A stretch of 64,000 nt of DNA from CAVVGZ01 sp963747965 (GCA_963747965.1 CAVVGZ010000007.1:434001-498000); one strand, 5' to 3'; shown: positions 27,732-37,715, counted from the stretch's first letter. A program made the numbers and translations. The notes: generated by a model not told the origin, from the letters alone.

Positions 27732-28364
27732 CTACCTGAATATCAAAGTGTATGCAGCAATTCCAAGTGCAACAGAGACATTAAGGGAGTTTTTAGATCC
27801 AACCATCGGTATGTGAATATGAATATCACTCATTGTAAGTAATTCCGGATCTATTCCGGAAATTTCATTCCCGATTATTAGTAAAAGTGGTCCTGATGGC
27901 TCCGAATGAATATCAAAAATTGAAATGGAATTTTTGCTGTTTTCCAGAGCGAACACAGAATAATGGTTACCATTTTTTAATTGAAGGGCAGTCTCACATG
28001 CATTCCAGGATTGAGTCCAAGGGACATATTTTTCCGCTCCAAGAGCAGTTTTTTGCACGTTTGGATGATCCGGGGCGGGAGTGATTCCACATAAATGGAT
28101 GTGTTTGATACCAACGCCATCTGCAGTTCTGAAAATTGCGCCTATGTTATAAGCACTACGGATATTGTCACATAATATTTCAAGATGGTGCTTATAAGGT
28201 AAAATGCCGGTGTTATTTGGGCGATTTTCCGGGAAAAAAGGGATGATACTGGTTGTTGAACCACATTTTATACATTGTTGTGTTTTTTTGTCTGCAATTG
28301 AGGTTAGGTATCGAAATCTACAATTTGGACGTAAACACTGAATGACATATTGTTTTGAATCCAT
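27732..28364 (-). CDS. SpoU-family RNA 2'-O-methyltransferase with zinc ribbon
   Basis: A 210-residue SPOUT methyltransferase. The N-terminus has two Cys pairs (CLRPNCRF, QQCIKCGS) that look like a zinc ribbon. The SpoU domain shows motif 1 (CDNIRSAYNIGAIFRTADGV), motif 2 (LLIIGNEISGID) and motif 3 (IPMVGSKNSLNVSVALGIAA), the trefoil knot that binds SAM. Members methylate ribose in tRNA or rRNA, and the position cannot be assigned here. It is 15 bases downstream of the adenosine deaminase gene on the same strand. Confidence 0.85.
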   Translation of the reverse strand: MDSKQYVIQCLRPNCRFRYLTSIADKKTQQCIKCGSTTSIIPFFPENRPNNTGILPYKHHLEILCDNIRSAYNIGAIFRTADGVGIKHIHLCGITPAPDHPNVQKTALGAEKYVPWTQSWNACETALQLKNGNHYSVFALENSKNSISIFDIHSEPSGPLLLIIGNEISGIDPELLTMSDIHIHIPMVGSKNSLNVSVALGIAAYTLIFR

Positions 28365-28379
28365 GGGTATTTTGTAAAC

Positions 28380-29405
28380 CTATTTTTGATAAACAAGTCG
28401 TTTATTAGTCTGTATCGCTTTTTTTTCAGATTCTGGCAGGAATGCCGCTTCCAATCCATTCTTTTGAACCTGTAAAACCATATCGGCATTTAGGCCAGCT
28501 AATATTGACCCCTGCTCATACTCATGACGCAGAGTAATCCCGCTGGTACCAGGATCATCAGAATTTATTGTTGCCAGCAACCCCTTTTCTAAAAATGCTT
28601 TTAGGGGGTGTTCTGAATAATTATTTACTGTTCCTGTTTGTATGTTGCTGGTGATGTTTGATTCAATTGCAATCTGATGGATTTGCATATAATCCATAAG
28701 GGAAGGGTCTTCTATTGCACGGACTGCATGGCCAATTCGCTGTGCATGGAGCTGGTTGAGAGCTTGCCAAATCGATCTTGATCCGACTGATTCACCGGCA
28801 TGTATTGTGACCTGTAATCCAGCCGAAACAACCCGATTGAAATGTTCAACAAATAATTCTCCCGGAAAATTTTGCTCGTCGCCTGCCAGATCAACAGCTT
28901 TTATAGATGATTTTTGGGTGAGCAGCGCATCCAGTTCCAATCTCGCAAGATCTGGACCATAAGTTCGGCTGATAATTCCAATAATATTCGTTCTGACCCC
29001 GAAATCTTCCTCTCCTGCTTGAATTCCATCAACAACAGCTTCTACAATACCATCAGGTGCAAGAGAATGGGGTTGTGCCATAAAGACCGGGCTGAATCGG
29101 ACTTCAAGATAATCAATCTCTTCATCAGCTGCATCTTCAACGCACTCATATGCCACTCGGCGGCAAGCCTCAAGATTAGCCAGTACTTTGGTTGCCAATT
29201 CTATCTTTGAGATAAATGCCATAACGCCTGGCTGGGTTTTCATGACCTGGACGTATGGTTTGATTCCAGAATAATCCCTGGCAGGATAAGGTATATTGAA
29301 TTTATTTACCAGGTCGATAATTGTCGAAATTCGAATAGAACCTTCAAGATGTCGATGTAAATCAACTAAGGGTATTGAAGGGTCTACAACAGATGGAGCA
29401 TACAT
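28380..29405 (-). CDS. add: Adenosine deaminase
   Basis: Deaminates adenosine to inosine for purine salvage. A TIM-barrel metalloenzyme of about 341 residues. Zinc and catalytic residues are visible in VDLHRHLEGSI, TIHAGESVGS (His and Glu), RIGHAVRA and TINSDDPGTSG. I prefer the ATG at 29405; an in-frame TTG at 29435 would add ten residues, and neither has a clear ribosome site. It could be an adenosine/adenine deaminase-like paralogue, but motif content fits Add. It is followed closely by the SpoU gene. Confidence 0.9.
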   Translation of the reverse strand: MYAPSVVDPSIPLVDLHRHLEGSIRISTIIDLVNKFNIPYPARDYSGIKPYVQVMKTQPGVMAFISKIELATKVLANLEACRRVAYECVEDAADEEIDYLEVRFSPVFMAQPHSLAPDGIVEAVVDGIQAGEEDFGVRTNIIGIISRTYGPDLARLELDALLTQKSSIKAVDLAGDEQNFPGELFVEHFNRVVSAGLQVTIHAGESVGSRSIWQALNQLHAQRIGHAVRAIEDPSLMDYMQIHQIAIESNITSNIQTGTVNNYSEHPLKAFLEKGLLATINSDDPGTSGITLRHEYEQGSILAGLNADMVLQVQKNGLEAAFLPESEKKAIQTNKRLVYQK

Positions 29406-29548
29406 AAGCAGTTGATTTTCTAAACAATAGAACAAATAGGTGGAAAAAACACTAATAGATTCAAACCACTCCTATATAATCTTTCCTTTATGCGACCAAA
29501 TTGTCTTTGTGCCCGAATTGCTCGAGAGTTAATCTGATTCATACTCGA

Positions 29549-30674
29549 TTAATAATTCTTCAGAGATTTTTTCTCTCCGATCGTTTTGAGCAAAGATGTG
29601 AAAGAACTAGAAAATGATTTTACCCCTTCCATTTCAAGTTCCAAGGCAATTCTATCCAACGATATCCCTAATTGATCCAGATTCGATAATATTTGCAGAG
29701 ATTTCTCACGATTGATCTCACTAAGCATTGGATTACCATGATCTTTAAATGCAACCAGAGTTTCATGCGGAACTGTGTTTACTGTATTTGGAAATATTAA
29801 ATTTTCAACATACATGACATCCCTGAAGGCGGGATTCTTAGTACCTGTGGAAGCCCACAAAGGTCTTTGCTCGTGGGCACCTGCCTCCTTTAGTTTCATC
29901 CAACGGGTAGATTCAAAATTATCCTTGTAGATCAGGTATGCAAGCTGGCAGTTTGCAATTGCAACTTTTCCAAGGACACTTGCAGCCAATTCAGACTGTG
30001 CAATATTTGGCGTAGTAATTTCTGATAGCAATTTCTCCACTTTCGCGTCAACCCTTGAAACGAAGAATGAAGCTATTGAAGCAATTGATTCAACTGGTAA
30101 ACCAGCATTAACCCTTTCTTCTAAGCCCTGCATGAATGCATCAATCACTTTTTCATATCTGGATCTCGAGAAAATAAGGGTGATATTGACATTGATCCCT
30201 TTTGCGATAGTCTTTCGAACTGCTTCTATCCCCTCCAGAGTCCCTGGAATTTTTAATTAATACATTTGGACGGTCTACCAAAGCCCATAACCTTTCAGCA
30301 TCTTCACAAGTTTTCTGTGTGTCATTGGCGATAAAAGGACTAACCTCAAGACTAACATAACCATCATAGTGATTTGTCTGTTCATATAACGGAAAAAACA
30401 AATCAGCAGCATTTTGTATATCCTCGACTGCAAGCCTGTAGAATATATCTTCCAGAGAATCTCCCGATTTAATTAATGGGATTAAGGCTTTGTCATAACT
30501 ATTGGATTGGGCTATTGCTTTTTCAAAAATAGTTGGGTTAGATGTCATACCTTGAATTTCACCAGCGTTTATCATCCTGGCAATTTCGCCGTTTTCTAAT
30601 AAACCACGATTAATATTGTCATACCATAACGACTGTTTTAATTCGTATAGAGTTTGAATTGGATTTTTTGTCAC
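29549..30674 (-). CDS. tal: Transaldolase, frameshifted
   Basis: Transfers a dihydroxyacetone unit between sugar phosphates in the non-oxidative pentose phosphate pathway. The N-terminal part has MINAGEIQGMTSNPTIFEKA and YVSLEVSPFIANDT. The Schiff-base Lys lies in NVLIKIPGT only after one base is removed from the run of five T at 30250-30254; as given, the frame collapses into NSRDSGGDRSSS. The repaired frame continues with EGIEAVRKTIAKGINVNITL, then ASFFVSRVDAKVEK and GTKNPAFRDVMYVENLI. The result is about 375 residues, a long-type transaldolase. It clusters with rpiB and tkt on the same strand. Confidence 0.88.
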
Positions 30675-30706
30675 TTTAAATCACTCCTCATTCTAAATAA
30701 TCATGA

Positions 30707-31159
30707 TTAATTATCAAAAGATTGTTCCAGCTTGATTATTTTTCCAACCCGTCTGAGATGCCTTTCTTCTTTCGAAAATTTTGCATTAAGAAAAGCCCTC
30801 ACAATTTCTCTTGCCAGTTCATCTCCAATGATCCTAGCCCCAAGACACAACATATTCATATTGTCATGCTCGACGCCTTGTTTACCAGAATATGTATCGT
30901 GGCACATGCAGGCATAAACCCCCTTGATTTTATTTCCAGTAATGCAGGCTCCAACACCAGATCCACAGATAACTATTGCACGGTGAGCCTCTTTTTTTTG
31001 CAACGCCCTGCCTGCTTTTTCGGCATAATCTGGGTAATCAACAGACTCCAGTTGATATATCCCAAAATCCATTACCTCGTGACCCATCTCCTGGATCGTT
31101 TCAATTACAGCCGATTTTAGCGGAAATCCGCCATGGTCACATGCAAAAGCGACAATCAT
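30707..31159 (-). CDS. rpiB: Ribose 5-phosphate isomerase B
   Basis: Interconverts ribose 5-phosphate and ribulose 5-phosphate. The 150-residue protein has ACDHGGFPLK at 6-15, DYPDYAEKAG, the catalytic Cys loop VICGSGVGACITGNKIKGVY, and DNMNMLCLGARIIG. Length and motifs are standard for LacAB/RpiB. It lies between tkt (upstream, 26 bases) and tal (downstream, 32 bases), so the three genes form one pentose phosphate operon. Confidence 0.95.
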   Translation of the reverse strand: MIVAFACDHGGFPLKSAVIETIQEMGHEVMDFGIYQLESVDYPDYAEKAGRALQKKEAHRAIVICGSGVGACITGNKIKGVYACMCHDTYSGKQGVEHDNMNMLCLGARIIGDELAREIVRAFLNAKFSKEERHLRRVGKIIKLEQSFDN

Positions 31160-31185
31160 TATTTTTTGTCCTTTCTTTCCAGTAA

Positions 31186-33192
31186 TCAGGCCAACAACTT
31201 TTTTGATTGCTTGAATACGTTATCGACTGTGAAGCCAAACTTCTCGAAGAGGGTATCGGCTGGTGCTGATGTGCCAAAGGTTTCCATGCTGATAATTTTC
31301 CCCTGCAGTCCAACCCATTTGTGCCACCCAAGAGATCTCCCTGCCTCAACGGCGATTCGTGCGGTTATTTCAGGAGGGAGAACACTATCTCGATAGGATT
31401 GGTCTTGTGCATCGAATAGTTCCCAGCTTGGAAAAGAAACCAGGCGTACTGAATATCCTTCTGTTGACAGCAAATTACCTGCTTCTATAATGAGGCTTAC
31501 CTCAGATCCCGAAGCCATCAAGATGATTTCTGGCTTGCCAGGTCCTATGTCCGCCAAAATATAGGCACCATTTGTCAGCCCTGAAGCCGGTTGATAGATG
31601 GTTCTATCGATTGTTGGAAGATTTTGACGGGATAGGACCAACGCTGTTGGTCCATGCTGTCGTTTTATGGCCACTTTCCAGGAGTGAGCTACTTCATTGG
31701 CATCAGCTGGACGTAAAACAACTAAATTTGGAATTGCCCGCAAAGAAGCGAGGTGTTCCACTGGCTGGTGTGTGGCTCCATCTTCACCCAAACCAATGCT
31801 GTCATGGGTTAATATCCATATGGATTGAATTTCTGAAAGAGCCGACAAACGTATGGCAGGGCGCATATAATCTGAGAATATAAAAAATGTGCCGCCGGTA
31901 GCAATTAAACCCTTGTGTAGATTGATGCCATTAATTATCGATCCCATTGCATGTTCGCGAACGCCGTAATGTATATTTCTACCGGATCTCGATTCGGCTT
32001 GATAATCGCCGGAATCTTCAATATAGGTATTGTTAGACGGGGTAAGATCAGCCGAACCACTAATAAGCTCAGGCAAAACCTTTGCAAGCGCATTTAGAAC
32101 TATTCCAGAAGATATGCGGGTGCCTTTTCCTTTGGGATCAGTTGGAAATATCGGTAAGGAATTTTCCCAATCTTGAGGTAAATGACTTTTCATCCGGCGA
32201 TTAAAATCTGCAGCAAGATCGGGATAGTTCGCTTTGTAAGCCGAAAAAGAATTATTCCAATCAGACTCGCTTGTTTGCCCTTTTTGTACAGCCTGGCGAA
32301 AAAACTGCTCCACGTCATCTGGAACAAAAAAACGTGGAGCCAGGGGCCAGCCCATGTTTTGTTTGGCAAGGTCCAATTCTTTATCTCCAGGAGGTGCCCC
32401 ATGCGCTTTTGCAGTATTTTGTAGATTGGGAAGACCATAACCAATTATTGTACGGCAAACTATCAGGGATGGTCTTGGGTCACTTTTTGCAGATTCAATT
32501 GCCCTATCAATCTCCTCGACATTGTTGCCATCATTTACATAGAGAACCTGCCAATCATATGCTTCAAACCGTTTGCCCCGGTCCTCGGTAAAGGCAATAT
32601 CAGTAGGACCATCAATAGAAAACCGGTTGTCATCATAAAAGTAAATTAATTTCCCAAGTTTGAGATGACCGGCTAAAGAAGCCGCCTCTGAGGCAACCCC
32701 CTCCATTAAGTCCCCGTCGGTAACCACCGCATAGGTATAGTGATCAACAATTGGAAATCCAGGTTTATTGAATTTAGCCGCCAGGTGTGTTTCAGCAACA
32801 GCCATACCTACCCCAGTTGCAAAACCTGCTCCTAATGGACCTGTGGTAATCTCAATACCCGGTGCTTTTCCATACTCGGGGTGGCCCTGTGTCATACTTC
32901 CCCATTGCCTGAATTGTTTAAGCTGTTCAATTGGTAGATCATATCCAGTCAGGTACAACAAACTATAAAGCAGCGTAGCACCATGACCACCAGAGAGGAT
33001 AAATCTATCCCGGTTTGCCCAACTTGGATTAACTGGATTATGGCGTAGATGTTTTGTCCATAAAGTATAAGCAATGGCAGCAACGCCCATTGGAAGACCG
33101 GGATGGCCGGAATTGGCCGTTTGAACGGCATCCACAGATAAGAACCGGATTGTGTTAATGGCTTTATTTTCAAAATCGTTTACTGGTATCAT
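31186..33192 (-). CDS. tkt: Transketolase
   Basis: A thiamine diphosphate enzyme that moves two-carbon ketol units between sugar phosphates. The 668-residue protein has the N-terminal FLSVDAVQTANSGHPGLPMG and the ThDP-binding VVTDGDLMEGVASEAASLAG followed by DDN. It also has the central YGVREHAMGSIINGINLHKG and DSIGLGEDGATHQPVEHLA, plus a C-terminal domain ending VEAGRSLGWHKWVGLQG. The ATG at 33192 has AGGAGA upstream. It is the first gene of the tkt-rpiB-tal operon. Confidence 0.96.
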   Translation of the reverse strand: MIPVNDFENKAINTIRFLSVDAVQTANSGHPGLPMGVAAIAYTLWTKHLRHNPVNPSWANRDRFILSGGHGATLLYSLLYLTGYDLPIEQLKQFRQWGSMTQGHPEYGKAPGIEITTGPLGAGFATGVGMAVAETHLAAKFNKPGFPIVDHYTYAVVTDGDLMEGVASEAASLAGHLKLGKLIYFYDDNRFSIDGPTDIAFTEDRGKRFEAYDWQVLYVNDGNNVEEIDRAIESAKSDPRPSLIVCRTIIGYGLPNLQNTAKAHGAPPGDKELDLAKQNMGWPLAPRFFVPDDVEQFFRQAVQKGQTSESDWNNSFSAYKANYPDLAADFNRRMKSHLPQDWENSLPIFPTDPKGKGTRISSGIVLNALAKVLPELISGSADLTPSNNTYIEDSGDYQAESRSGRNIHYGVREHAMGSIINGINLHKGLIATGGTFFIFSDYMRPAIRLSALSEIQSIWILTHDSIGLGEDGATHQPVEHLASLRAIPNLVVLRPADANEVAHSWKVAIKRQHGPTALVLSRQNLPTIDRTIYQPASGLTNGAYILADIGPGKPEIILMASGSEVSLIIEAGNLLSTEGYSVRLVSFPSWELFDAQDQSYRDSVLPPEITARIAVEAGRSLGWHKWVGLQGKIISMETFGTSAPADTLFEKFGFTVDNVFKQSKKLLA

Positions 33193-33329
33193 ATCTATCT
33201 CCTGGTTGGAATAATATCCATTTTACCATGCTGATCTTTTTTTGATTTTGGGTACGCCAGACTAAACCCCTTCTTAATACACATTACAATTGATAAAATA
33301 TTTCTGGAACTTATCGAGATTAATTAAAA

Positions 33330-33875
33330 ATGCATAAATTTTCTAAAAGAAGCCTGATCATCCTGATAGCTGCTGCAGGATGGATAGCCTATTCATCTTA
33401 TTTTATAACGTTACCTTCACAAGTGAATATTTCTGCTCCAAAAGAGGGATTTATTGCACCAAATTTTGAATTAGATTCTGGTGATGGGAGCAAAATACAA
33501 TTAGAAAAATTACGAGGATACCCGATTGTAATCAATTTTTGGGCAAGCTGGTGTCCACCGTGCCGTGCAGAAATGCCTGCGCTGCAAAGGGTATACGAGG
33601 AATATAAAGATCAAAACCTGCATATTCTAGCCGTAAATTTGACGGATCAGGACAATAAGCAGTCTATCGAAAAATTTATTCAATCAAATGGTTTGACATT
33701 TCCAGTTCTTTTTGATTACCTGGGGGATACAGCAAATACATATCGAGTAAAGGCGCTTCCGACCACTTTTTTTATTAATAAATATGGCATTATCTCCGAT
33801 ATTATCATCGGGGGACCTATGACGGAATCACTCATTCAGTCAAAAATCGAAAAAATGCTGCAGGATGGATCCTAA
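33330..33875 (+). CDS. TlpA/ResA-type thiol-disulfide oxidoreductase
   Basis: A membrane-anchored thioredoxin-like protein of 181 residues facing the outside. The N-terminal helix (RSLIILIAAAGWIAYSSYF) is an uncleaved anchor or signal. The thioredoxin domain has APNFELDSGDGSKIQLEKLR, the active site NFWASWCPPCRAEMPAL, and the cis-Pro loop VKALPTTFFINKYG. Such proteins reduce exported cysteines, for example in cytochrome c maturation; no cytochrome gene is nearby. The stop overlaps the start of the Lgt-like gene by one base (TAATG). Confidence 0.9.
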   Translation: MHKFSKRSLIILIAAAGWIAYSSYFITLPSQVNISAPKEGFIAPNFELDSGDGSKIQLEKLRGYPIVINFWASWCPPCRAEMPALQRVYEEYKDQNLHILAVNLTDQDNKQSIEKFIQSNGLTFPVLFDYLGDTANTYRVKALPTTFFINKYGIISDIIIGGPMTESLIQSKIEKMLQDGS

Positions 33876-34621
33876 TGATGCCTGTATTACAACTTGGTCC
33901 TCTGACAATTCAAACAGTTCCATTAATACTATTAATTAGTTTATGGATTGGTTTAAACCAAATTGAGAAGCATGCCTCAAAATATAATACTCAGGCGAAT
34001 TTAATCACCAACCTGGTTCTATTGGGACTGGTTGCTGGACTATTAGGTGCTCGACTTGCATATGTGCTTGTTTATAGGGATGCTTTCACCGGTAATTTAT
34101 TGGGTATTTTCTCTCTTTCACCTGAAACACTTAATCTTTCCGGGGGTCTTTTATGCGGTTTCATAGCTGGTCTGATCTATACCCAGAAAAAAAACATGAA
34201 TCCCTGGCAAACACTGGATGCATTAACTCCAGGCCTTTGTGTGATGATGATCGGATTTGGACTGGCAAACCTGGCTTCAGGAGATGCATACGGCATTCCA
34301 ACTACAGTTCCTTGGGCCATTGAACTATGGGGAGAAAGCAGGCATCCGACACAGATTTACCAGGTGGTCCTTGCCTGTATCGTAACCTGGACAGTCTGGC
34401 CCACTGCAACCAGTCCATTGCGATGGAAACAAATCACATATCAACCAGGAGTTACATTCCTACTCTTTGTTTCCGCAAATTCTTTGGGGATAATACTATT
34501 CTCGGCATTTCGAGGTGATATTACACCAATCTTCTCAGGAATAAGACCAGTTCAGTTGATTGCATGGATTACACTTGCTGCAAGTCTTTATTTTCTGGAT
34601 AAAAAACAGGTAGAAGATTAA
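33875..34621 (+). CDS. Lgt-like polytopic membrane protein, catalytic residues not conserved
   Basis: A 248-residue membrane protein with about seven hydrophobic segments. Several Lgt landmarks are present: LLGARLAYVLVYRDAFTGN, LNLSGGLLCGFIAGLIYTQ, GLANLASGDAYGIPTTVPWA and SRHPTQIYQ. In Lgt of E. coli the essential His lies in HGG and the essential Arg in GRIGNF. Here these read SGG and GLANLA, so both residues are absent. It is therefore an Lgt-fold paralogue whose prolipoprotein diacylglyceryl transferase activity is doubtful. It is coupled to the TlpA-like gene, suggesting a shared envelope function. Confidence 0.72.
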   Translation: MMPVLQLGPLTIQTVPLILLISLWIGLNQIEKHASKYNTQANLITNLVLLGLVAGLLGARLAYVLVYRDAFTGNLLGIFSLSPETLNLSGGLLCGFIAGLIYTQKKNMNPWQTLDALTPGLCVMMIGFGLANLASGDAYGIPTTVPWAIELWGESRHPTQIYQVVLACIVTWTVWPTATSPLRWKQITYQPGVTFLLFVSANSLGIILFSAFRGDITPIFSGIRPVQLIAWITLAASLYFLDKKQVED

Positions 34622-34725
34622 GTTCATTTTTAGGGGATACTATTTTCTGGTTAATCAGGTTGGATTTCATCAATTTTAAAAGAGGGGGAGTACCTGTAGT
34701 ACGGGTAGGCAATAAAACTGGAAGA

Positions 34726-36926
34726 TTACCGGAATTTATCATTCAAAGAGAATTTCTCCCCTGTAAATGGCATTAAGATCGTATTTACAGCCCTCAGCAT
34801 CAACCTTGCATAACGGTCGATATCAATCTTATCCAACTGGATTGGTTGCGGCAAGTCCCAGGCCTGGACACCCGGAGAGCCAAGCATGTAGATAAACCGC
34901 ACCATCTGACCCGGGCGGAGAACTTTCCCGATTTCTGCAAGCTGGCTGGCTGCCCGGGCTGCCGGGGATGAGGAGCGGTATTCTTCCAGGGTGCGGGAAA
35001 GCTTTTGGGTAATGATCAGCTTTTCAGGTGCAATATGGCCCATGGTCAGTCCGGCGATAGATTTCCTGACATCATTTTTGATTTTTGAAAGGGTGTTAGA
35101 CATCATTTCGGATTCGGGGTCTTTTATCCGGGCGAGCTGTTGTAATATTGCCTGTTGTTTTTCTGCTATCCACAATGGTGTATCTCGCCTGCGCAGTTCA
35201 ATACCGCGTACCTTAAGCGAACTATCCTGGTAAGCGCCAAAATAACGGTTGGCAACAGGAATACGGGCATCCTGCCTGGAGGGGAGGAAAGCGATCCAAT
35301 TGTAGATACCTTCCAGCGATATCGGAAGCCCGGTACGCGATGCGATCTCTCTCAGCAATGCCTCATAATCGCTAACTTTATCAGCATTTTCTTGTTGTAC
35401 CCACATGCCATCCACGTATAAATGCAGTACTGAAAAGCCCAGATCCTCTGCGGCTTCCTTGGCGCGCAGCAACGCTTCGCGTCCATAAGCTGTTACAGCT
35501 TCATGTGCTTCAATGCGGCCAAAGCGGGCGTTCTTATAACCGAGATAACCAAAACAAGTTACCAGGAGCCATTTATGGGCGGATGCCTTGGCCTTTAAAC
35601 TTTCATAACCCGGGTCACTGGCTTGTAATGTCAACAAGCGGTGCTTGATCGCCATACGTTTGTCCAGCAGCGGCTTTAAAGTCTGTGGTATTAACCCGGG
35701 GGGTTTATCAGGGGGGCAGCCAGACGTTCATTCAAATTTACAGGCCCCCGGATAGTTTCCGGTGAAATGTTGTAATGGACCATGATGCTCGGATACATGG
35801 AGATGAAATCCAGTTCAGCAACATGCCGGTGTAAACCGGTAACAGGCTGGTAAACCAGTCCGCCCTGGTCTGATAAGAGCAACTCCCAGGCAGTTTTTGG
35901 CGCCTCTACTTGTTGTTTGTGCCAAGGGACAAGAATATCCTGTCTCAGGGCAGTGACCATTTGCATTGCAGAAATGCCACTTCCGGGGGAAACCCGGGCT
36001 GTTGTTTGTAGCGGCAGGCTGGTGACTCTGCTTAACTCATATATCCCTTCCATTTTGTAGTCGTGATAAAGCATGGCATTGTGGATATCAATGTGCCAGC
36101 GCCCTGCCAGGTGTATTTGCTGGTCTCTGTGGATCACCTGTCCGTAAGAAAAATAGGAGCGTTCTGGACGCCAGCTAAGTTCACATTCAGAATCACGGTT
36201 GAGGGGCAAGCGGATGTTTAAATTCTCAGTAAGTTCAAGCAGATAGGGAAGCAGCCAGCGATCTCCCCAGGCAGTAAGCAGAAGATCTGGATCGTAGCGC
36301 TGTAGTAATGCTTTGAGATTCAACATGAGCGGGCGGGGGTAACGCAAGGAGAGCAGGTGGGTGTCCTTTTCGGTGGAGATTTTTAGTGCGCCGGGCTGTG
36401 AATGCCGCGGATCCTCATCAGGTTCAATTTGCATAATACGCAAAGGAGGTCTGATGGATTGCAGGTTCCAGGGAGAATCGAGCGAGGTGATCTGGATAAT
36501 TTGCCCGGTGTTATTATCCAGGGTGAATTCGCAGCGGCAAAGGGGAAAAGTCCCGAACAGCGCCGCATGTCTGAGAGCAATGTGCAGGTCTGCATCGTAA
36601 TAGGTAATCTCAGGAAATTTGAAAGAAAGCCGCCTGAATAATTTATCCTGTGAATAAGGATCGGGTGCAGTGATGGAAAGGACCGTTATTGGTTTATCTT
36701 CAAACAGCTCCGTTTTTTGCGTATAGGCAAGTTTAACAGGGATGGGCTGTTTTTGCAGGTAATTCCACAGCATGCGCAGCTGCGGTTGGGGTGCAAATGC
36801 ATGAAAAGTTACCGGGAAAGGCTGCAGGAATCGCTGACGGGCACCATTTTCCAGCAAAAACCAGAGTGCAATCCCTGTTGAGGCTGCCGGGTAGAGATCC
36901 AGCAGCCACCCTGTATATTTAATCAT
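34726..36926 (-). CDS. Divergent family B DNA polymerase, frameshifted
   Basis: About 733 residues after repair. The N-terminal 411 residues show a PolB-like start (YTGWLLDLYPAASTGIALWF), an exonuclease-like helix (RYDPDLLLTAWGDRWLLPYL) without a clear DxE motif, and palm motif A LDFISMYPSIMVHYNISPET. The frame then breaks in C- and G-rich runs at 35690-35710; one added base joins NPP to GLIPQTLKPLLDKR. The C-terminal part has a motif B-like KWLLVTCFGYLGYKNARFG and motif C VLHLYVDGMWV, where the usual second Asp (DTD) is missing. Polymerase activity is uncertain. G+C is higher than the flanks. It overlaps the small helical gene upstream by eight bases. Confidence 0.75.
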
Positions 36927-37176
36927 CTTGCTTTTCTTCGATTATTTTGCGCAGGCGGATAACCTCTTTGTGTTCTTCCAACAGCATTGCCAGCAAAAAC
37001 ACTTCGAAAGGCAGGGCATGGGCGGCATAGGCCGCAGCGCTGAGATGTTTTCTGGCTGCTATGAATAAGTCATCCATAGCTTCCTGATCGCTGCGCCGTA
37101 ATGCACGCCGGAAACGAGAAAAAGCCTCCTGCTCTTGTAAGAAGACCTGCGTTATAGATGCCAGAGTGCGTCCCAT
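36919..37176 (-). CDS. Small helical protein in polymerase/RecA-like cassette
   Basis: An 85-residue protein, predicted mostly alpha-helical (QVFLQEQEAFSRFRRALRRS, EVFLLAMLLEEHKEVIRLRK) with a charged C-terminal coil. No family is recognised. Its stop overlaps the polymerase start by eight bases, and its own start lies eight bases after the RecA-like gene, so the three are tightly coupled. A role as adaptor or small subunit is possible but unproven. Confidence 0.7.
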   Translation of the reverse strand: MGRTLASITQVFLQEQEAFSRFRRALRRSDQEAMDDLFIAARKHLSAAAYAAHALPFEVFLLAMLLEEHKEVIRLRKIIEEKQDD

Positions 37177-37184
37177 AATCCCTC

Positions 37185-37715
37185 TTAGAACATGCGAGGT
37201 GTTGATGGTGTTTGCTGCTTTTCCAGACGCCAGACCTGGTCGGCATTTTTTTCTAATACGGTCAGCCAGTTTTCACTTTCCAGCAGGGGTGTGTCACTGG
37301 TTGTAATTAATACCGGGGCTGACTGACACAGCCGCTCAATTTCAAAAAGGCTGTGCTTTAAAAGCCGCGTTCTTTCCATTAGTGAGACATTTTCATCATA
37401 AAAGGTGGCCAGAAGTTCAAGCACCATAATCGGGAAAGGCCCTGAAGGCGCTTCGCGCAGCATTGCCAGCATCTGGTAACAGGTGAAAGCACGTGCCAGG
37501 TGGACGCGGTCCAGTACTTGAAAAACCTGCCCGGTACGGCGCCGGATTTGACGGGAAAGCTGGTGTACGTTAATTGAATTACCCCCATCCAGAATTTTCA
37601 GAGGTGTTGTGATTGCCAGATGGGTGATCAATCCCGGAATTGTTTGCTTTAGGAAAGCTCTCGGCGCGATGAATAAGTGAGTCCCCTTTGTTTGGGGTGC
37701 TGGCAAAATTTCCAT
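37185..37715 (-). CDS. RecA/Rad51-like protein lacking a recognisable Walker A
   Basis: A 176-residue protein. The central part reads LKILDGGNSINVHQLSRQIR, VFQVLDRVHLARAFTCYQML, PIMVLELLATFYDENVSLME and APVLITTSDTPL. This is the strand order of a RecA-fold ATPase core: a first strand, then the Arg/Ala-rich RAFTCYQ helix as in Rad51/DMC1-type proteins, then a Walker B-like strand ending in LLATFYDE. A GxxxxGKT/S loop is absent; GGN sits in its place. It is the first gene of the higher-G+C cassette. ATPase activity should not be assumed. Confidence 0.6.
   Translation of the reverse strand: MEILPAPQTKGTHLFIAPRAFLKQTIPGLITHLAITTPLKILDGGNSINVHQLSRQIRRRTGQVFQVLDRVHLARAFTCYQMLAMLREAPSGPFPIMVLELLATFYDENVSLMERTRLLKHSLFEIERLCQSAPVLITTSDTPLLESENWLTVLEKNADQVWRLEKQQTPSTPRMF

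Noticed and set aside
31572..31883. Plus-strand reading frames inside tkt, rpiB, glpK and other genes
   Set aside because: They are antisense shadows of strong coding frames, with no ribosome sites or recognisable domains.
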